Origin: Bacteroidota bacterium
GTDB lineage: Bacteria; Bacteroidota; Bacteroidia; Chitinophagales; Chitinophagaceae
NCBI GenBank assembly: GCA_025363385.1
Contig: JANYEA010000021.1
Span: 1 to 45,121, forward strand
Length of the DNA stretch: 45,121 nt
Direction: 5' to 3'
Under the pieces are notes generated by a model, which ran no database searches, was not told the DNA's origin, and saw nothing but the letters and a program-made list of their open reading frames with translations. The translations under genes were made by a program, and so were the position numbers. This document shows, piece after piece, positions 34,480 to 42,011 of this stretch (the stretch's first letter is position 1; each line of letters starts with the position of its first letter).

Positions 34480-34573
34480 ATCCGAAATTTTCGGACTATT
34501 TCCCATATGGCTCAACAAGTTCCCGACCAGTGTCGAGACGCCAGCAGGGTGTAATCTTAATTGATTATTTAAC
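34480..34573 (+). promoter_or_regulatory. rpmI 5' leader: hairpin plus a 15-codon upstream reading frame
   Basis: The leader begins with a hairpin, tccgaa (34481-34486) / ttcgga (34490-34495). An ATG at 34507 then opens a 15-codon frame (MAQQVPDQCRDASRV) ending in TAA at 34552-34554, 19 bases before rpmI. Its GC content is above that of the surroundings. The 10-mer gtaatcttaa at 34551-34560 recurs in the rpmI-rplT spacer. Ribosomal protein L20 autoregulates this operon in other bacteria; a comparable role here is inferred, not shown. Confidence 0.5.
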
Positions 34574-34774
34574 ATGCCAAAAGTAAAAACCAACAGTAGC
34601 GCAAAGAAGCGTTTTAAGTTGACTGGTACTGGAGAGATCACTTTCCAAAAAGCTTTCAAACGTCACATCTTGACTAAGAAGTCTAAAAAACGTAAAAGAG
34701 CTATGCGTCAAAAAGGTGTTGTAGACACTACAAACAAAGCATCAGTTCTTCGTTTATTACGTTTAAGAGGTTAG
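34574..34774 (+). CDS. rpmI: 50S ribosomal protein bL35
   Basis: The 66-residue bL35 is nearly all basic and has the standard start [19 protein letters not shown] and the [12 protein letters not shown] segment. It is a small structural protein of the large subunit. It precedes rplT by 79 bases, the universal order, behind its own promoter and leader. Confidence 0.98.
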   Translation: MPKVKTNSSAKKRFKLTGTGEITFQKAFKRHILTKKSKKRKRAMRQKGVVDTTNKASVLRLLRLRG

Positions 34775-34819
34775 TCATCTGCCATTTCAGTTACCAATCA
34801 TTTTTAAAATTCGGTCGTG

Positions 34820-34829
34820 GTAATCTTAA
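34820..34829 (+). repeat. Second copy of gtaatcttaa in the rpmI-rplT spacer
   Basis: The 10-mer is identical to 34551-34560 in the rpmI leader. Both copies lie upstream of a ribosomal protein start (13 and 24 bases before). The duplicate may be a shared protein-binding or folding element; chance identity in AT-rich DNA is possible. Confidence 0.45.
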
Positions 34830-34853
34830 CCAGGGCTTCTAAAACACTAAACT

Positions 34854-35198
34854 ATGCCACGTTCAAAAAATGCAGTAGCATCTAGGGCTAGAAGAAAAAA
34901 GATTCTTGATCAAGCTAAAGGATTTTATGGTAAACGTAAAAACGTTTATACCGTAGCCAAAAATATCGTTGAAAAAGGTTTGACTTATAGTTATGTAGGT
35001 CGTAAATTAAAAAAGCGTGAATACCGTCAATTGTGGATTGCGCGTATTAATGCAGCTGTTAGAGAAGAGGGTATGACTTATAGCCAATTCATTAACAAGT
35101 TGAATATTAAAGGAATTGAATTGAATCGTAAGGTTCTTGCAGATTTAGCAATGAATGAGCCAGAGAGCTTTAAAGCATTGATAAATCAGGTAAAATAG
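34854..35198 (+). CDS. rplT: 50S ribosomal protein bL20
   Basis: The 114-residue bL20 binds 23S rRNA early in large-subunit assembly. Seen: the basic N-terminal helix ([25 protein letters not shown], about 2-26), [14 protein letters not shown] (about 57-70) and the globular C-terminus with YSQFINKLN. Length is standard. In several bacteria L20 represses rpmI-rplT translation by binding the leader. A strong terminator follows. Confidence 0.98.
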   Translation: MPRSKNAVASRARRKKILDQAKGFYGKRKNVYTVAKNIVEKGLTYSYVGRKLKKREYRQLWIARINAAVREEGMTYSQFINKLNIKGIELNRKVLADLAMNEPESFKALINQVK

Positions 35199-35216
35199 TT
35201 CTCAATTTGAGTTCAG

Positions 35217-35248
35217 AAACCGGAAGTAAAAAGCTTCCGGTTTTTTTT
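35217..35248 (+). terminator. Rho-independent terminator after rplT
   Basis: aaaccggaag (35217-35226) and cttccggttt (35234-35243) form a 10-bp stem over a seven-base loop, with eight T residues from 35241. It ends the rpmI-rplT transcript. Confidence 0.93.
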
Positions 35249-35279
35249 GTGCAAACAAGCGAGTAAACTGTTACTTTTG
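35246..35279 (+). promoter_or_regulatory. Promoter of the arginine decarboxylase gene
   Basis: A perfect -7 box TACTTTTG (35272-35279) lies 46 bases before the start codon. TTTG at 35246-35249 is a -33 candidate with a 22-base spacer and overlaps the T-run of the rplT terminator. Confidence 0.6.
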
Positions 35280-35325
35280 CGGTGCAAAAAATTGTTTTGC
35301 TCACAGTATAATTTTAACTCGGATA

Positions 35326-36756
35326 ATGAACAACACCTACACTTCGCTTGTGAACCAAACCTTCCATTTTCCACAGGAAGGATTTGATCAAAATGATGAT
35401 GGGTATTTAGAGTTTAATGGTCTTGACCTGATCTCTCTGATTAATAAACACGGCACTCCCTTAAAGTTGACGTATTTACCTAAGATTGGGATGCAGATCA
35501 ATAAGGCAAAAAGCTTGTTCGAAAAGGCTTTTAAGAAGCATAAATATGACGGACAGTATTTTTACTGTTACTGTACAAAAAGTTCACACTTCTCTTTTAT
35601 AGTTGAGGAAGCTTTGAAGCATGGGATTCATTTGGAAACTTCATACGCATATGATATTGATATTATCAATCGACTTTATGAGCGTAGAAAGATCAACAAA
35701 GACGTTTATATTATTTGCAATGGGTACAAACAAAAAATGTACACTTCCAGGATCGCAAAGTTGATCAATAATGGGTTTAAAAATGTGATTCCCATTTTAG
35801 ATAATAAAGAAGAATTATTGGCTTATAGAAAGTCGGTAAAGAAGCCTTTTCGTTTGGGTATCCGTGTAGCAGCTGAAGAAGAACCCAATTTTCCTTTTTA
35901 TACCTCTCGTCTTGGCATTCGTGCAAAAGATATCCTGGAGTTTTATGTAGATGAGATTGAAGGCAATGAAGATAAATTTCAATTAAAAATGTTACACATC
36001 TTTTTAAATAAAGGTGTTAAAGATGATATCTATTACTGGTCTGAGCTAAATAAAATTATTAATCTATATTGCCAGTTAAAAAAAATCTGCCCTGAATTAG
36101 ATTCAATCAATATTGGAGGTGGTTTTCCAATTAAACACTCACTTGGATTTGAATATGATTATCAATTCATGATCAATGAAATTGTAGGGAATATTAAGAA
36201 AGCTTGTAACAAGGCTAAAGTTCCGATGCCAAATATCTATACTGAATTTGGAAGCTTTACAGTTGGAGAAAGCATGGCACATATTTATAGTGTACTCGGA
36301 CAAAAAATTCAAAACGATCGTGAGTGCTGGTACATGATCGACTCTTCTTTCATCACCACATTGCCAGATACCTGGGGAATTGGGGAAAAGTTCTTGATGC
36401 TGCCGATTAATAAATGGGATAACGAATATCATCGGGTGGTTTTAGGTGGTATTACTTGTGATAGTCATGACTATTATGATTCTGAAGAACATATTAATGA
36501 AGTGTTTCTGCCAAAATTAGAGTCGCCCAATAAAAAAGAAATTGAAGCAAATAAAGAACCGTTATATGTGGGGTTCTTTCATACAGGAGCATACCAAGAT
36601 TCAATTAGTGGGTATGGGGGAATTAAACACTGTATGGTTCCATCACCTAAACACGTGGTTGTGGAATATGATAATAATGGTAAATTAATCGACTGGGTGT
36701 ATGCGAAAGAACAAACATCAGCCAGTATGTTAAAGATCCTAGGTTACGTTAGATAA
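35326..36756 (+). CDS. Biosynthetic arginine decarboxylase (PLP, fold III)
   Basis: A 476-residue pyridoxal-phosphate enzyme of the alanine-racemase fold. The probable PLP lysine is Lys85 in YCYCTKSSH; INIGGGFPIKH (about 263-273) is the glycine-rich phosphate-binding loop, and GGITCDSHDYY plus GFFHTGAYQDSISGYGG form the C-terminal active-site part with the conserved CDS motif. It resembles the shortened Bacteroidota arginine decarboxylases rather than diaminopimelate decarboxylase. Agmatine deiminase and N-carbamoylputrescine amidohydrolase at the far right of the window use its product, which supports arginine as substrate. Lysine or ornithine decarboxylase are alternatives. Confidence 0.82.
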   Translation: MNNTYTSLVNQTFHFPQEGFDQNDDGYLEFNGLDLISLINKHGTPLKLTYLPKIGMQINKAKSLFEKAFKKHKYDGQYFYCYCTKSSHFSFIVEEALKHGIHLETSYAYDIDIINRLYERRKINKDVYIICNGYKQKMYTSRIAKLINNGFKNVIPILDNKEELLAYRKSVKKPFRLGIRVAAEEEPNFPFYTSRLGIRAKDILEFYVDEIEGNEDKFQLKMLHIFLNKGVKDDIYYWSELNKIINLYCQLKKICPELDSINIGGGFPIKHSLGFEYDYQFMINEIVGNIKKACNKAKVPMPNIYTEFGSFTVGESMAHIYSVLGQKIQNDRECWYMIDSSFITTLPDTWGIGEKFLMLPINKWDNEYHRVVLGGITCDSHDYYDSEEHINEVFLPKLESPNKKEIEANKEPLYVGFFHTGAYQDSISGYGGIKHCMVPSPKHVVVEYDNNGKLIDWVYAKEQTSASMLKILGYVR

Positions 36757-36776
36757 AATTCAATCTTACAATATTG

Positions 36777-36805
36777 AAATCCGTTCGTAAGAGTGGATTT
36801 TTTTT
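36777..36805 (+). terminator. Terminator after the arginine decarboxylase gene
   Basis: aaatcc (36777-36782) pairs with ggattt (36795-36800) across a 12-base loop and runs into a T8 tract. The stem is short, and the T tract ends at the stop of the convergent gene at 36804. Confidence 0.6.
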
Positions 36806-37457
36806 AATCCTGTAACTCAGACATACACTTTTTAAGGTCAGATAAATAATTGCCATACAGTTTCTTTAAATACCATTTGGTGAAATGGTACATACCATAT
36901 GCACCTAAAATAATAAATACCAAAAAACTTAATAGGAAAATAGTAAACTGAGTGCCATTCAATTTTGAGCCAAATTGATAACCGCTATTATATGCATTTA
37001 AAGTTGCATCTGCGTGGCCATCATAATATCCCAAATACCCGGCAAAAACAAGGCAGATGGGTAAGAGTGCCATGGTGAATTGAAAGTATCTTTTTACAAA
37101 TTCTTCTATCAGTTTGATATATGATTCAAGGTTTTTCTTGATGGATTGATCTGTGGTTTTTAATTGATTCGTGCGGAGTAATAAATAAATTAAAAAGAAT
37201 AAAAATAAATACATCAGCACACTGAATACGCCAAAGTAAATTCTCATTGAGCGCATACTTGCATCAAATGCTGCATATACGAACCCGAAATTCAATAAGA
37301 ATCCAATAACGATTTCGAACCACAAGCTCTTCTTTATCTTATCGATAAATGAACTGGTTTTATTTTTCATTATATGCTCAAAATCTGCATCAGACCGATT
37401 GATATGGTCTGTGGCAAGTTTCGTATTGAGCTCGGTTTTAAATTGATCTAAATCCAT
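36804..37457 (-). CDS. Four-TM membrane protein paired with an ECF sigma factor
   Basis: A 217-residue protein of no named family. About 45 soluble residues at the N-terminus (LDQFKTELNTKLATDHINRSDADFEHIMKNK) precede four hydrophobic segments (about 45-63, 72-93, 123-142, 175-197), and a short Lys-rich tail ends it. It lies 9 bases downstream of a sigma-factor gene on the same strand, so it is a candidate anti-sigma factor. The N-terminal part is the only soluble region large enough to bind sigma, but no zinc-binding HxxxCxxC motif is present. The function is inferred only from position and topology. Confidence 0.7.
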   Translation of the reverse strand: MDLDQFKTELNTKLATDHINRSDADFEHIMKNKTSSFIDKIKKSLWFEIVIGFLLNFGFVYAAFDASMRSMRIYFGVFSVLMYLFLFFLIYLLLRTNQLKTTDQSIKKNLESYIKLIEEFVKRYFQFTMALLPICLVFAGYLGYYDGHADATLNAYNSGYQFGSKLNGTQFTIFLLSFLVFIILGAYGMYHFTKWYLKKLYGNYLSDLKKCMSELQD

Positions 37458-37466
37458 AACAGTATT

Positions 37467-37964
37467 TTAAGCTTGGTCCATATATTTTTGAGATTGCTCT
37501 TTCAGTTTCGTTTTGATCCGATTCATTTTTACTGCCACGTTATTGGCTGTAATTCCTATCATCTCTCCAATTTCCTGATAGGCATAATCTTCTAAATACA
37601 GCATCACAATTGCTTTATCAATTTTTGATAGTTCGCCAATTGCAGTATACATTGCTTTGAGTTGTGCTTCAATAGGGTCAGGGCCATCAAGGCTAACCAT
37701 TTCGGGTAACTCGTCTGTGCTGTAAATAGAAGGACTTCTTTTTTCTTTCCTATAAAAAGTAATCGCGGTATTTAATGCAACCCTATAAAGCCAGGTTGAA
37801 AATTTAGAATCACCCCTGAAAGATTGAAATGCTTTCCAGGCTTGTAAGGTAATTTCTTGAAACAAGTCTTCGCGGTCTTTGTGCTGGTCCATATATAGAT
37901 TGCACACTTTGTGAACGATGTTTTGGTGTGTCTTTAATAAGGAAACGAATTCTTGCTGGGCCAT
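37467..37964 (-). CDS. ECF-type RNA polymerase sigma factor
   Basis: A 165-residue sigma-70 family factor with only regions 2 and 4. Region 2 is about 15-80 (DREDLFQEITLQAWKAFQSFRGDSKFSTWLYRVALNTAI), and region 4 about 105-160 with helix-turn-helix EIGEMIGITANNVAVKMNRIKTKL. The length and missing regions 1 and 3 place it in the ECF group. It is followed by a membrane protein and preceded by a TraB/GumN gene within 12 bases, so the three genes probably form one operon. The stimulus is unknown. Confidence 0.93.
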   Translation of the reverse strand: MAQQEFVSLLKTHQNIVHKVCNLYMDQHKDREDLFQEITLQAWKAFQSFRGDSKFSTWLYRVALNTAITFYRKEKRSPSIYSTDELPEMVSLDGPDPIEAQLKAMYTAIGELSKIDKAIVMLYLEDYAYQEIGEMIGITANNVAVKMNRIKTKLKEQSQKYMDQA

Positions 37965-37976
37965 TACTCAGGGAAA

Positions 37977-38837
37977 TTAATAATTTACTGGTTTTATAAT
38001 ATAACCTGCCTTTTTAAGTAAAGCAAGTACACCCGTTTTACCGCCAAGGTGTGCACCACCTACTGCTATAAAACTCGATTTGTCTTGCATAATATTTTTC
38101 AACTTAGAAATCCAGTTCTTATTTCTATTCACCAATAAGGCTTCTTCATTCATGCCATCTGTTCCTTGTTTCTGAACGTAATCGTATAGCAATTCGGCAT
38201 CGTTTTTCTTGTAAACCGCAATCATTTCGTTCATCATATTTTTGGTACTATCAAAATTGAAAACCATTTTTTGTAAAGAAGTAATTTGTGAATCGAGTGG
38301 TTGAGCATCAATAGCATTCATTTGTTCATCTATTGTTTCTAGTCCAAATACTTCTTTCCCATTTTTTTTGGCAATTTGCATCAGCTCCGTTTCTGGTTGA
38401 ACAAAATTTACACAAGGAATGGTTTTCAGCGTTAATAAGCTTAAATAAAAAAATGGTTTGTAATTGTTTAATTGATATGCAGAGAATCCTGTGATTTTTT
38501 TGAAAGCCTCATCGAATCTTTTGAAACTATTACTATCCATCATAGATTCAATAGTTTTATCCTTCATCATAATTTTTTGCATCATGCTAGATTGCAAATT
38601 AGGATCGTCCATATCTAATTCTCCATAGAATTGATCAGTTAAAAGAATTTTTTCTGCAAGGGTTGGGCTAATTATAAATTGATCCTTACACATTATATGG
38701 AAAGTGCCAAATATATAGGATGATTTGGTTAGGCCGTTACCACTTACTTCAAAAAGAAGAGATCCTTTTGTATCTGTTTGACTTTGTACAAAAGAAAACA
38801 GTAAAATTGAAACTAAAAGCAAAGAGAATCTCTTCAT
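37977..38837 (-). CDS. TraB/GumN family protein, exported
   Basis: A 286-residue protein with a signal peptide (KRFSLLLVSILLFSFVQSQ). The TraB/GumN domain covers the rest: YIFGTFHIM (the GTxH motif), EVFGLETIDEQ, and IAVGGAHLGGKTGVLALLKKAGY near the C-terminus. Members are thought to be metalloprotease-like, related to Tiki; the conserved GTFH and GGAH histidines are present. The open frame extends 33 codons upstream (ATG at 38934-38936), but that would cross the hsp20 terminator, so the ATG at 38837 before the signal peptide is chosen. It is first in a probable operon with the sigma factor. Confidence 0.88.
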   Translation of the reverse strand: MKRFSLLLVSILLFSFVQSQTDTKGSLLFEVSGNGLTKSSYIFGTFHIMCKDQFIISPTLAEKILLTDQFYGELDMDDPNLQSSMMQKIMMKDKTIESMMDSNSFKRFDEAFKKITGFSAYQLNNYKPFFYLSLLTLKTIPCVNFVQPETELMQIAKKNGKEVFGLETIDEQMNAIDAQPLDSQITSLQKMVFNFDSTKNMMNEMIAVYKKNDAELLYDYVQKQGTDGMNEEALLVNRNKNWISKLKNIMQDKSSFIAVGGAHLGGKTGVLALLKKAGYIIKPVNY

Positions 38838-38892
38838 AATACTATTTTGTATTAGATTAGTAGATGACTTCTTAAATATATTACATAGTTGC

Positions 38893-38924
38893 AAAAAAAT
38901 ACCCCCATGTAAAAACATAGGGGT
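38893..38924 (-). terminator. Rho-independent terminator of the Hsp20 gene
   Basis: On the minus strand a stem of taccccta/tggggg-type pairs (38900-38909 with 38916-38924, one bulge or mismatch) ends in a run of seven U residues (complement of 38893-38899). It lies 24 bases past the Hsp20 stop and separates that gene from the TraB/GumN operon. Confidence 0.82.
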
Positions 38925-38947
38925 AACCAAAACCAACTAACTATCTT

Positions 38948-39373
38948 TTATAAAATAGTAATTTCTTTTGGAGCCTGCGTTGTTTGCTCTTTTTTAGGCA
39001 AAAACAACTTTAAAATACCATTTTCATATTTTGCCTGGATCGCATCTGATTTAATTTTTTCATCCAAACTAAAGCTGCGTTTGAAACTATTTAAAGTAAA
39101 TTCTTTGCGAATGGTCTTATAGTCTTTATTTTCCTCAACCTCTTTCTTCTCGAAACTGATGGTTAATAAGTCCTTCTCAATATTTACTTTGAAATATTCT
39201 TTATTGCGCCCGGCAGCAATTAACTCAAGATGAAAACCATCGGCTGTTTCATGAATATTTACCATGGGATTTCCAACTTGATTGGAATAATCTCTTCCCC
39301 AATTTGCTGGGAAACTGTTGAATAACTCATCAAAAAGATGATTTACCTGAGTGGGTTGTTTTACGAATGTCAT
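38948..39373 (-). CDS. Hsp20 / alpha-crystallin family small heat-shock protein
   Basis: A 141-residue chaperone that holds unfolding proteins. The alpha-crystallin domain (about 36-130) contains VNIHETADGFHLELIAAG, KEYFKVNIEKDLLTI and the conserved late motif YENGILKLFLPKK (a variant of A.x.nGvL.i..PK). The start at 39373 (MTFVKQPTQVNHLFDELFNSF) is preferred to an ATG 14 codons upstream, since FDELFN is the usual beginning of the family. It is divergent from the bacilliredoxin gene with a 218-base spacer. No CIRCE-type inverted repeat was seen. Confidence 0.93.
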   Translation of the reverse strand: MTFVKQPTQVNHLFDELFNSFPANWGRDYSNQVGNPMVNIHETADGFHLELIAAGRNKEYFKVNIEKDLLTISFEKKEVEENKDYKTIRKEFTLNSFKRSFSLDEKIKSDAIQAKYENGILKLFLPKKEQTTQAPKEITIL

Positions 39374-39535
39374 GTTATTAGATTTTTTTGTTTTAAATTT
39401 CAAATAGCCTCTCAAAGTTTATACCACCCAAAAAATAGCCCTTTTTTACTGTCAGCTTTACTGTAAAATTATTTTATAGCGTCAATACGTCATCTTACTA
39501 AATTTATTATGCCATAATGACTTAAAATTTAAGAG

Positions 39536-39565
39536 ATTGATGTTTCTACATTTGTCTTAATTTTG
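39536..39565 (+). promoter_or_regulatory. Probable promoter of the bacilliredoxin gene
   Basis: The -7 box TAATTTTG (39558-39565) fits TAnnTTTG, with ATTG (39536-39539) 18 bases upstream as an imperfect -33 box. The start codon is 27 bases downstream. Confidence 0.55.
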
Positions 39566-39591
39566 CTTTTCAATTAATTAAAACAATCGAT

Positions 39592-40008
39592 ATGTATCCA
39601 GCAGAAATAGTTTTACCAATGAAAGCTGAATTGGTAGATGGGGGATTTGATGAATTATTAACTTCATCAGAAGTAGACAGTACTTTGAAAATGGAAGGTA
39701 CCACATTAGTAGTTATTAATTCTGTATGTGGCTGTGCAGCAGGCACTTGTAGGCCAGGTGTGTTAATGGCTGTAGCAAATGCAACCGTACGTCCGGATAG
39801 ATTAACTACTAGTTTTGCAGGATTTGATGTGGAAGCAGTGAATCAGGTTCGTAAGCATTTACTACCTTATCCTCCTTCTTCTCCAGCAATAGCCCTCTTT
39901 AAAAATGGTGAATTAGTGAGTATTGTGGAAAGGCATCAGATCGAGGGTCGTCCGGCCCAAGTTATCGCCCAACATCTAATTTCTGTTTTTGATGAATATT
40001 GTAACTAA
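39592..40008 (+). CDS. BrxA/BrxB family bacilliredoxin
   Basis: A 138-residue thioredoxin-fold protein of the former DUF1094/YphP-YqiW family. The active site is Cys46-Gly-Cys48 in NSVCGCAAGTCRPG, characteristic of BrxA/BrxB, which remove bacillithiol from S-bacillithiolated proteins. A SSPAIALFKNGELV stretch (about 100-113) carries the cis-proline region. ypdA, bshC and bshB1 in the same window make the substrate assignment consistent. It is a single gene with a probable own promoter and a structured 3' region. Confidence 0.93.
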   Translation: MYPAEIVLPMKAELVDGGFDELLTSSEVDSTLKMEGTTLVVINSVCGCAAGTCRPGVLMAVANATVRPDRLTTSFAGFDVEAVNQVRKHLLPYPPSSPAIALFKNGELVSIVERHQIEGRPAQVIAQHLISVFDEYCN

Positions 40009-40036
40009 GATTTAGTATTTTCGCAACAGATGGGTT

Positions 40037-40076
40037 AGTAAGTATGGGCCTCACGCAAGTGGGGCCTTACTATTTT
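40037..40076 (+). terminator. Long GC-rich hairpin with GCAA tetraloop downstream of the bacilliredoxin gene
   Basis: ggcctcac (40047-40054) pairs with gtggggcc (40059-40066) over a GCAA tetraloop, with one G-U pair. Outside it, agtaa (40037-40041) pairs with ttact (40067-40071), leaving five unpaired bases on the left arm. Only four T residues follow (40073-40076). It is probably the terminator of the upstream gene, but the weak U tract and the GNRA loop leave room for another RNA role. Confidence 0.6.
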
Positions 40077-40167
40077 GAAGGGGTTACTTCCTACTATTTT
40101 TCAATATTTCTGACTAACATTGTACCCCATAGTCTAAGATTGTATTAACGAAAACTACAACACATTC

Positions 40168-41337
40168 ATGTATCCCAACCTCTATTACGCTTTTAAAGAT
40201 TTGTTTGGAATTGAGCTGTCTGGTTTAAAACTTATCAATACTTTCGGATTTTTTGTAGCCCTTTGTTTTATCATTAGTGCATGGGTGTTAACACTCGAAT
40301 TGAAACGAAAACAGCAGCAGGGTTTATTAAATTTTACGGAAGAAAAAATAGTGATTGGTGCTTCAGCATCTTTTTCAGATTTATTGATAAATTTTTTATT
40401 AGGCTTCGTTTTTGGTTATAAAATCATAGGCGCATTTACAATCGCAGATGCATTAAACGATCCGCAAGCTTTTATACTTTCTTCTCGGGGAAATTTATGG
40501 GTAGGTCTGTTGATCGGATTGTTTTTTGCTGGATTAAAATGGTACGAAAAAAATAAGCAAAAATTAGCTAATCCAGAAGAAAGAATGGTCAGGATTTGGC
40601 CCCAAGATCGGGTGAGTGATATTCTAATTTACGCAGCTGGATTTGGCTTTTTAGGTGCTAAAATTTTTCATAACCTGGAAAATTGGGGAGATTTTATCAA
40701 AGATCCAATTGGTTCATTGATTTCTTTCAGTGGGTTAACTTTTTATGGTGGCTTGATCTGTGCTGGTGCCGCTATAATGCTATATGCTCGTAAAATTAAA
40801 TTGCCCATAGTTCATCTTGTAGATTCTTTTGCACCTGTACTAATGCTTGGATACGCCATTGGTAGAATTGGCTGCCAGGTAAGCGGGGATGGCGATTGGG
40901 GTATCGTTAATAACACAAGAAAACCCTTAAGTTGGATGCCAGATTGGCTATGGTCTTACCAATACCCGCATAATGTAATTGGCGAAGGAGCACCTATTCC
41001 TGGTTGTTCAGGTCCCTATTGTAACCAATTAATACAATCAGTTTATCCTACTGCTTTATATGAAGTGATCATGTGTTTTGTTGTATTCTTCATCTTATGG
41101 TCGCTTCGCAAAAAAATTAAAATTTCTGGTCGGTTATTTGGGATCTACTTACTGTTTAATGGTATTGAGCGATTTGCTATAGAAAGTATTAGAGTAAATA
41201 CGCATTACGAATCACTTCCATTTAAACCAACCCAAGCTCAGATTATTTCCGTTATTATGTTTATTGCAGGAATAGTGATTGTTTCTCAATCAAAAAAATG
41301 GAGTGAAAAAAATAAATTACCGCATTCTGCTTGTTGA
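40168..41337 (+). CDS. lgt: Prolipoprotein diacylglyceryl transferase
   Basis: A 389-residue inner-membrane enzyme that transfers diacylglycerol from phosphatidylglycerol to the lipobox Cys of prolipoproteins. Several TM helices are visible; the Lgt signature appears as GRIGCQVSGDGDWG (about 231-244, HGGL-type signature region downstream of FYGGLICAG), and YPTALYE (near 294-300) is the other conserved block. It is longer than E. coli Lgt because of an insert after the second helix and around WMPDWLW, typical of Bacteroidota. It matures lipoproteins such as the DUF3347 protein encoded here. Confidence 0.94.
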   Translation: MYPNLYYAFKDLFGIELSGLKLINTFGFFVALCFIISAWVLTLELKRKQQQGLLNFTEEKIVIGASASFSDLLINFLLGFVFGYKIIGAFTIADALNDPQAFILSSRGNLWVGLLIGLFFAGLKWYEKNKQKLANPEERMVRIWPQDRVSDILIYAAGFGFLGAKIFHNLENWGDFIKDPIGSLISFSGLTFYGGLICAGAAIMLYARKIKLPIVHLVDSFAPVLMLGYAIGRIGCQVSGDGDWGIVNNTRKPLSWMPDWLWSYQYPHNVIGEGAPIPGCSGPYCNQLIQSVYPTALYEVIMCFVVFFILWSLRKKIKISGRLFGIYLLFNGIERFAIESIRVNTHYESLPFKPTQAQIISVIMFIAGIVIVSQSKKWSEKNKLPHSAC

Positions 41338-41399
41338 TCATTTGAGCAATTCAACGATCTGTTTCGCAAAATGCATTTATCTTTGTTAAAACAAATTTT

Positions 41400-41891
41400 A
41401 TGCCTTCATTTGATATTTCTTCAAAGGTCGATTTACAAACTTTGGATAATGCCATTAATACTGTAAATAAAGAAATCAGTACCCGTTTTGATTTTAAAAA
41501 TTCTCCTGTTAAAATCGATTTGAATAAAAAAGACTATGTCATACACTTGGAAGTGGAAAGTGATATGAAGATGAAACAAGTGATTGATGTGATTATTAGT
41601 AGAGCTATGAAACAAGGTATTGAAGCCAGTGCCTTTAATTTTGAAAAAGATGCATATCCAAGTGGCAAAGTTGTGAAGAAGGAAGTACCTGTTCAAAATG
41701 GATTGAAACAAGACGATAGTAAAAAAGTTGTAAAATTAATTAAGGATAGTGGTTTAAAGGTACAAGTAGCTATCATGGACGATATTGTACGTGTAACAGG
41801 TAAAAAAATCGATGATTTACAAGATGTTATAGCACTTTGTAGAAATTCTAGTTTAGGATTGCCGTTGCAGTTCATCAATATGAAAAGCTAG
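41400..41891 (+). CDS. YajQ family nucleotide-binding protein
   Basis: A 163-residue protein of the YajQ (DUF520) family. Seen: PSFDISSKVDLQTLDNAINTVNKEISTRFDFK (2-33), AFNFEKDAYPSGKVV, and VRVTGKKIDDLQDVIALCR near the C-terminus. Two ferredoxin-like halves bind nucleotides; one homologue from Xanthomonas was reported to bind cyclic di-GMP. The role here is unproven. It starts 62 bases after lgt. Confidence 0.95.
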   Translation: MPSFDISSKVDLQTLDNAINTVNKEISTRFDFKNSPVKIDLNKKDYVIHLEVESDMKMKQVIDVIISRAMKQGIEASAFNFEKDAYPSGKVVKKEVPVQNGLKQDDSKKVVKLIKDSGLKVQVAIMDDIVRVTGKKIDDLQDVIALCRNSSLGLPLQFINMKS

Positions 41892-41926
41892 TGACAAGCT
41901 TTTTTAATGGGTAAATTGAACTTTCA

Positions 41927-41958
41927 TTTGGTTTAAAACCTTGTTTTTATTACTTTTG
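41927..41958 (+). promoter_or_regulatory. Promoter of rpmE2
   Basis: TTTG (41927-41930) and TACTTTTG (41951-41958) with a 20-base spacer match the Bacteroidota promoter closely. Transcription would start near 41963, leaving a leader of about 50 bases. Confidence 0.78.
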
Positions 41959-41975
41959 CCATCCTAAAAAATAAC

Positions 41976-41995
41976 AATACGGCAAAATCCGTATT
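41976..41995 (+). promoter_or_regulatory. Hairpin in the rpmE2 leader
   Basis: An exact 7-bp inverted repeat, aatacgg (41976-41982) and ccgtatt (41989-41995), encloses a six-base A-rich loop and lies 16 bases before the rpmE2 start. Its place in a short ribosomal-protein leader suggests translational control by L31, an inference. Confidence 0.5.
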
Positions 41996-42011
41996 ACCTA
42001 AATCAAATATT

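Noticed and set aside
38838..38936. A 33-codon extension of the TraB/GumN protein
   Set aside because: It would run through the Hsp20 terminator and bury the signal peptide.
39374..39591. A CIRCE or other heat-shock operator in the Hsp20 upstream region
   Set aside because: No 9-bp inverted repeat with a 9-base spacer was found; only a probable promoter for the opposite gene is seen.
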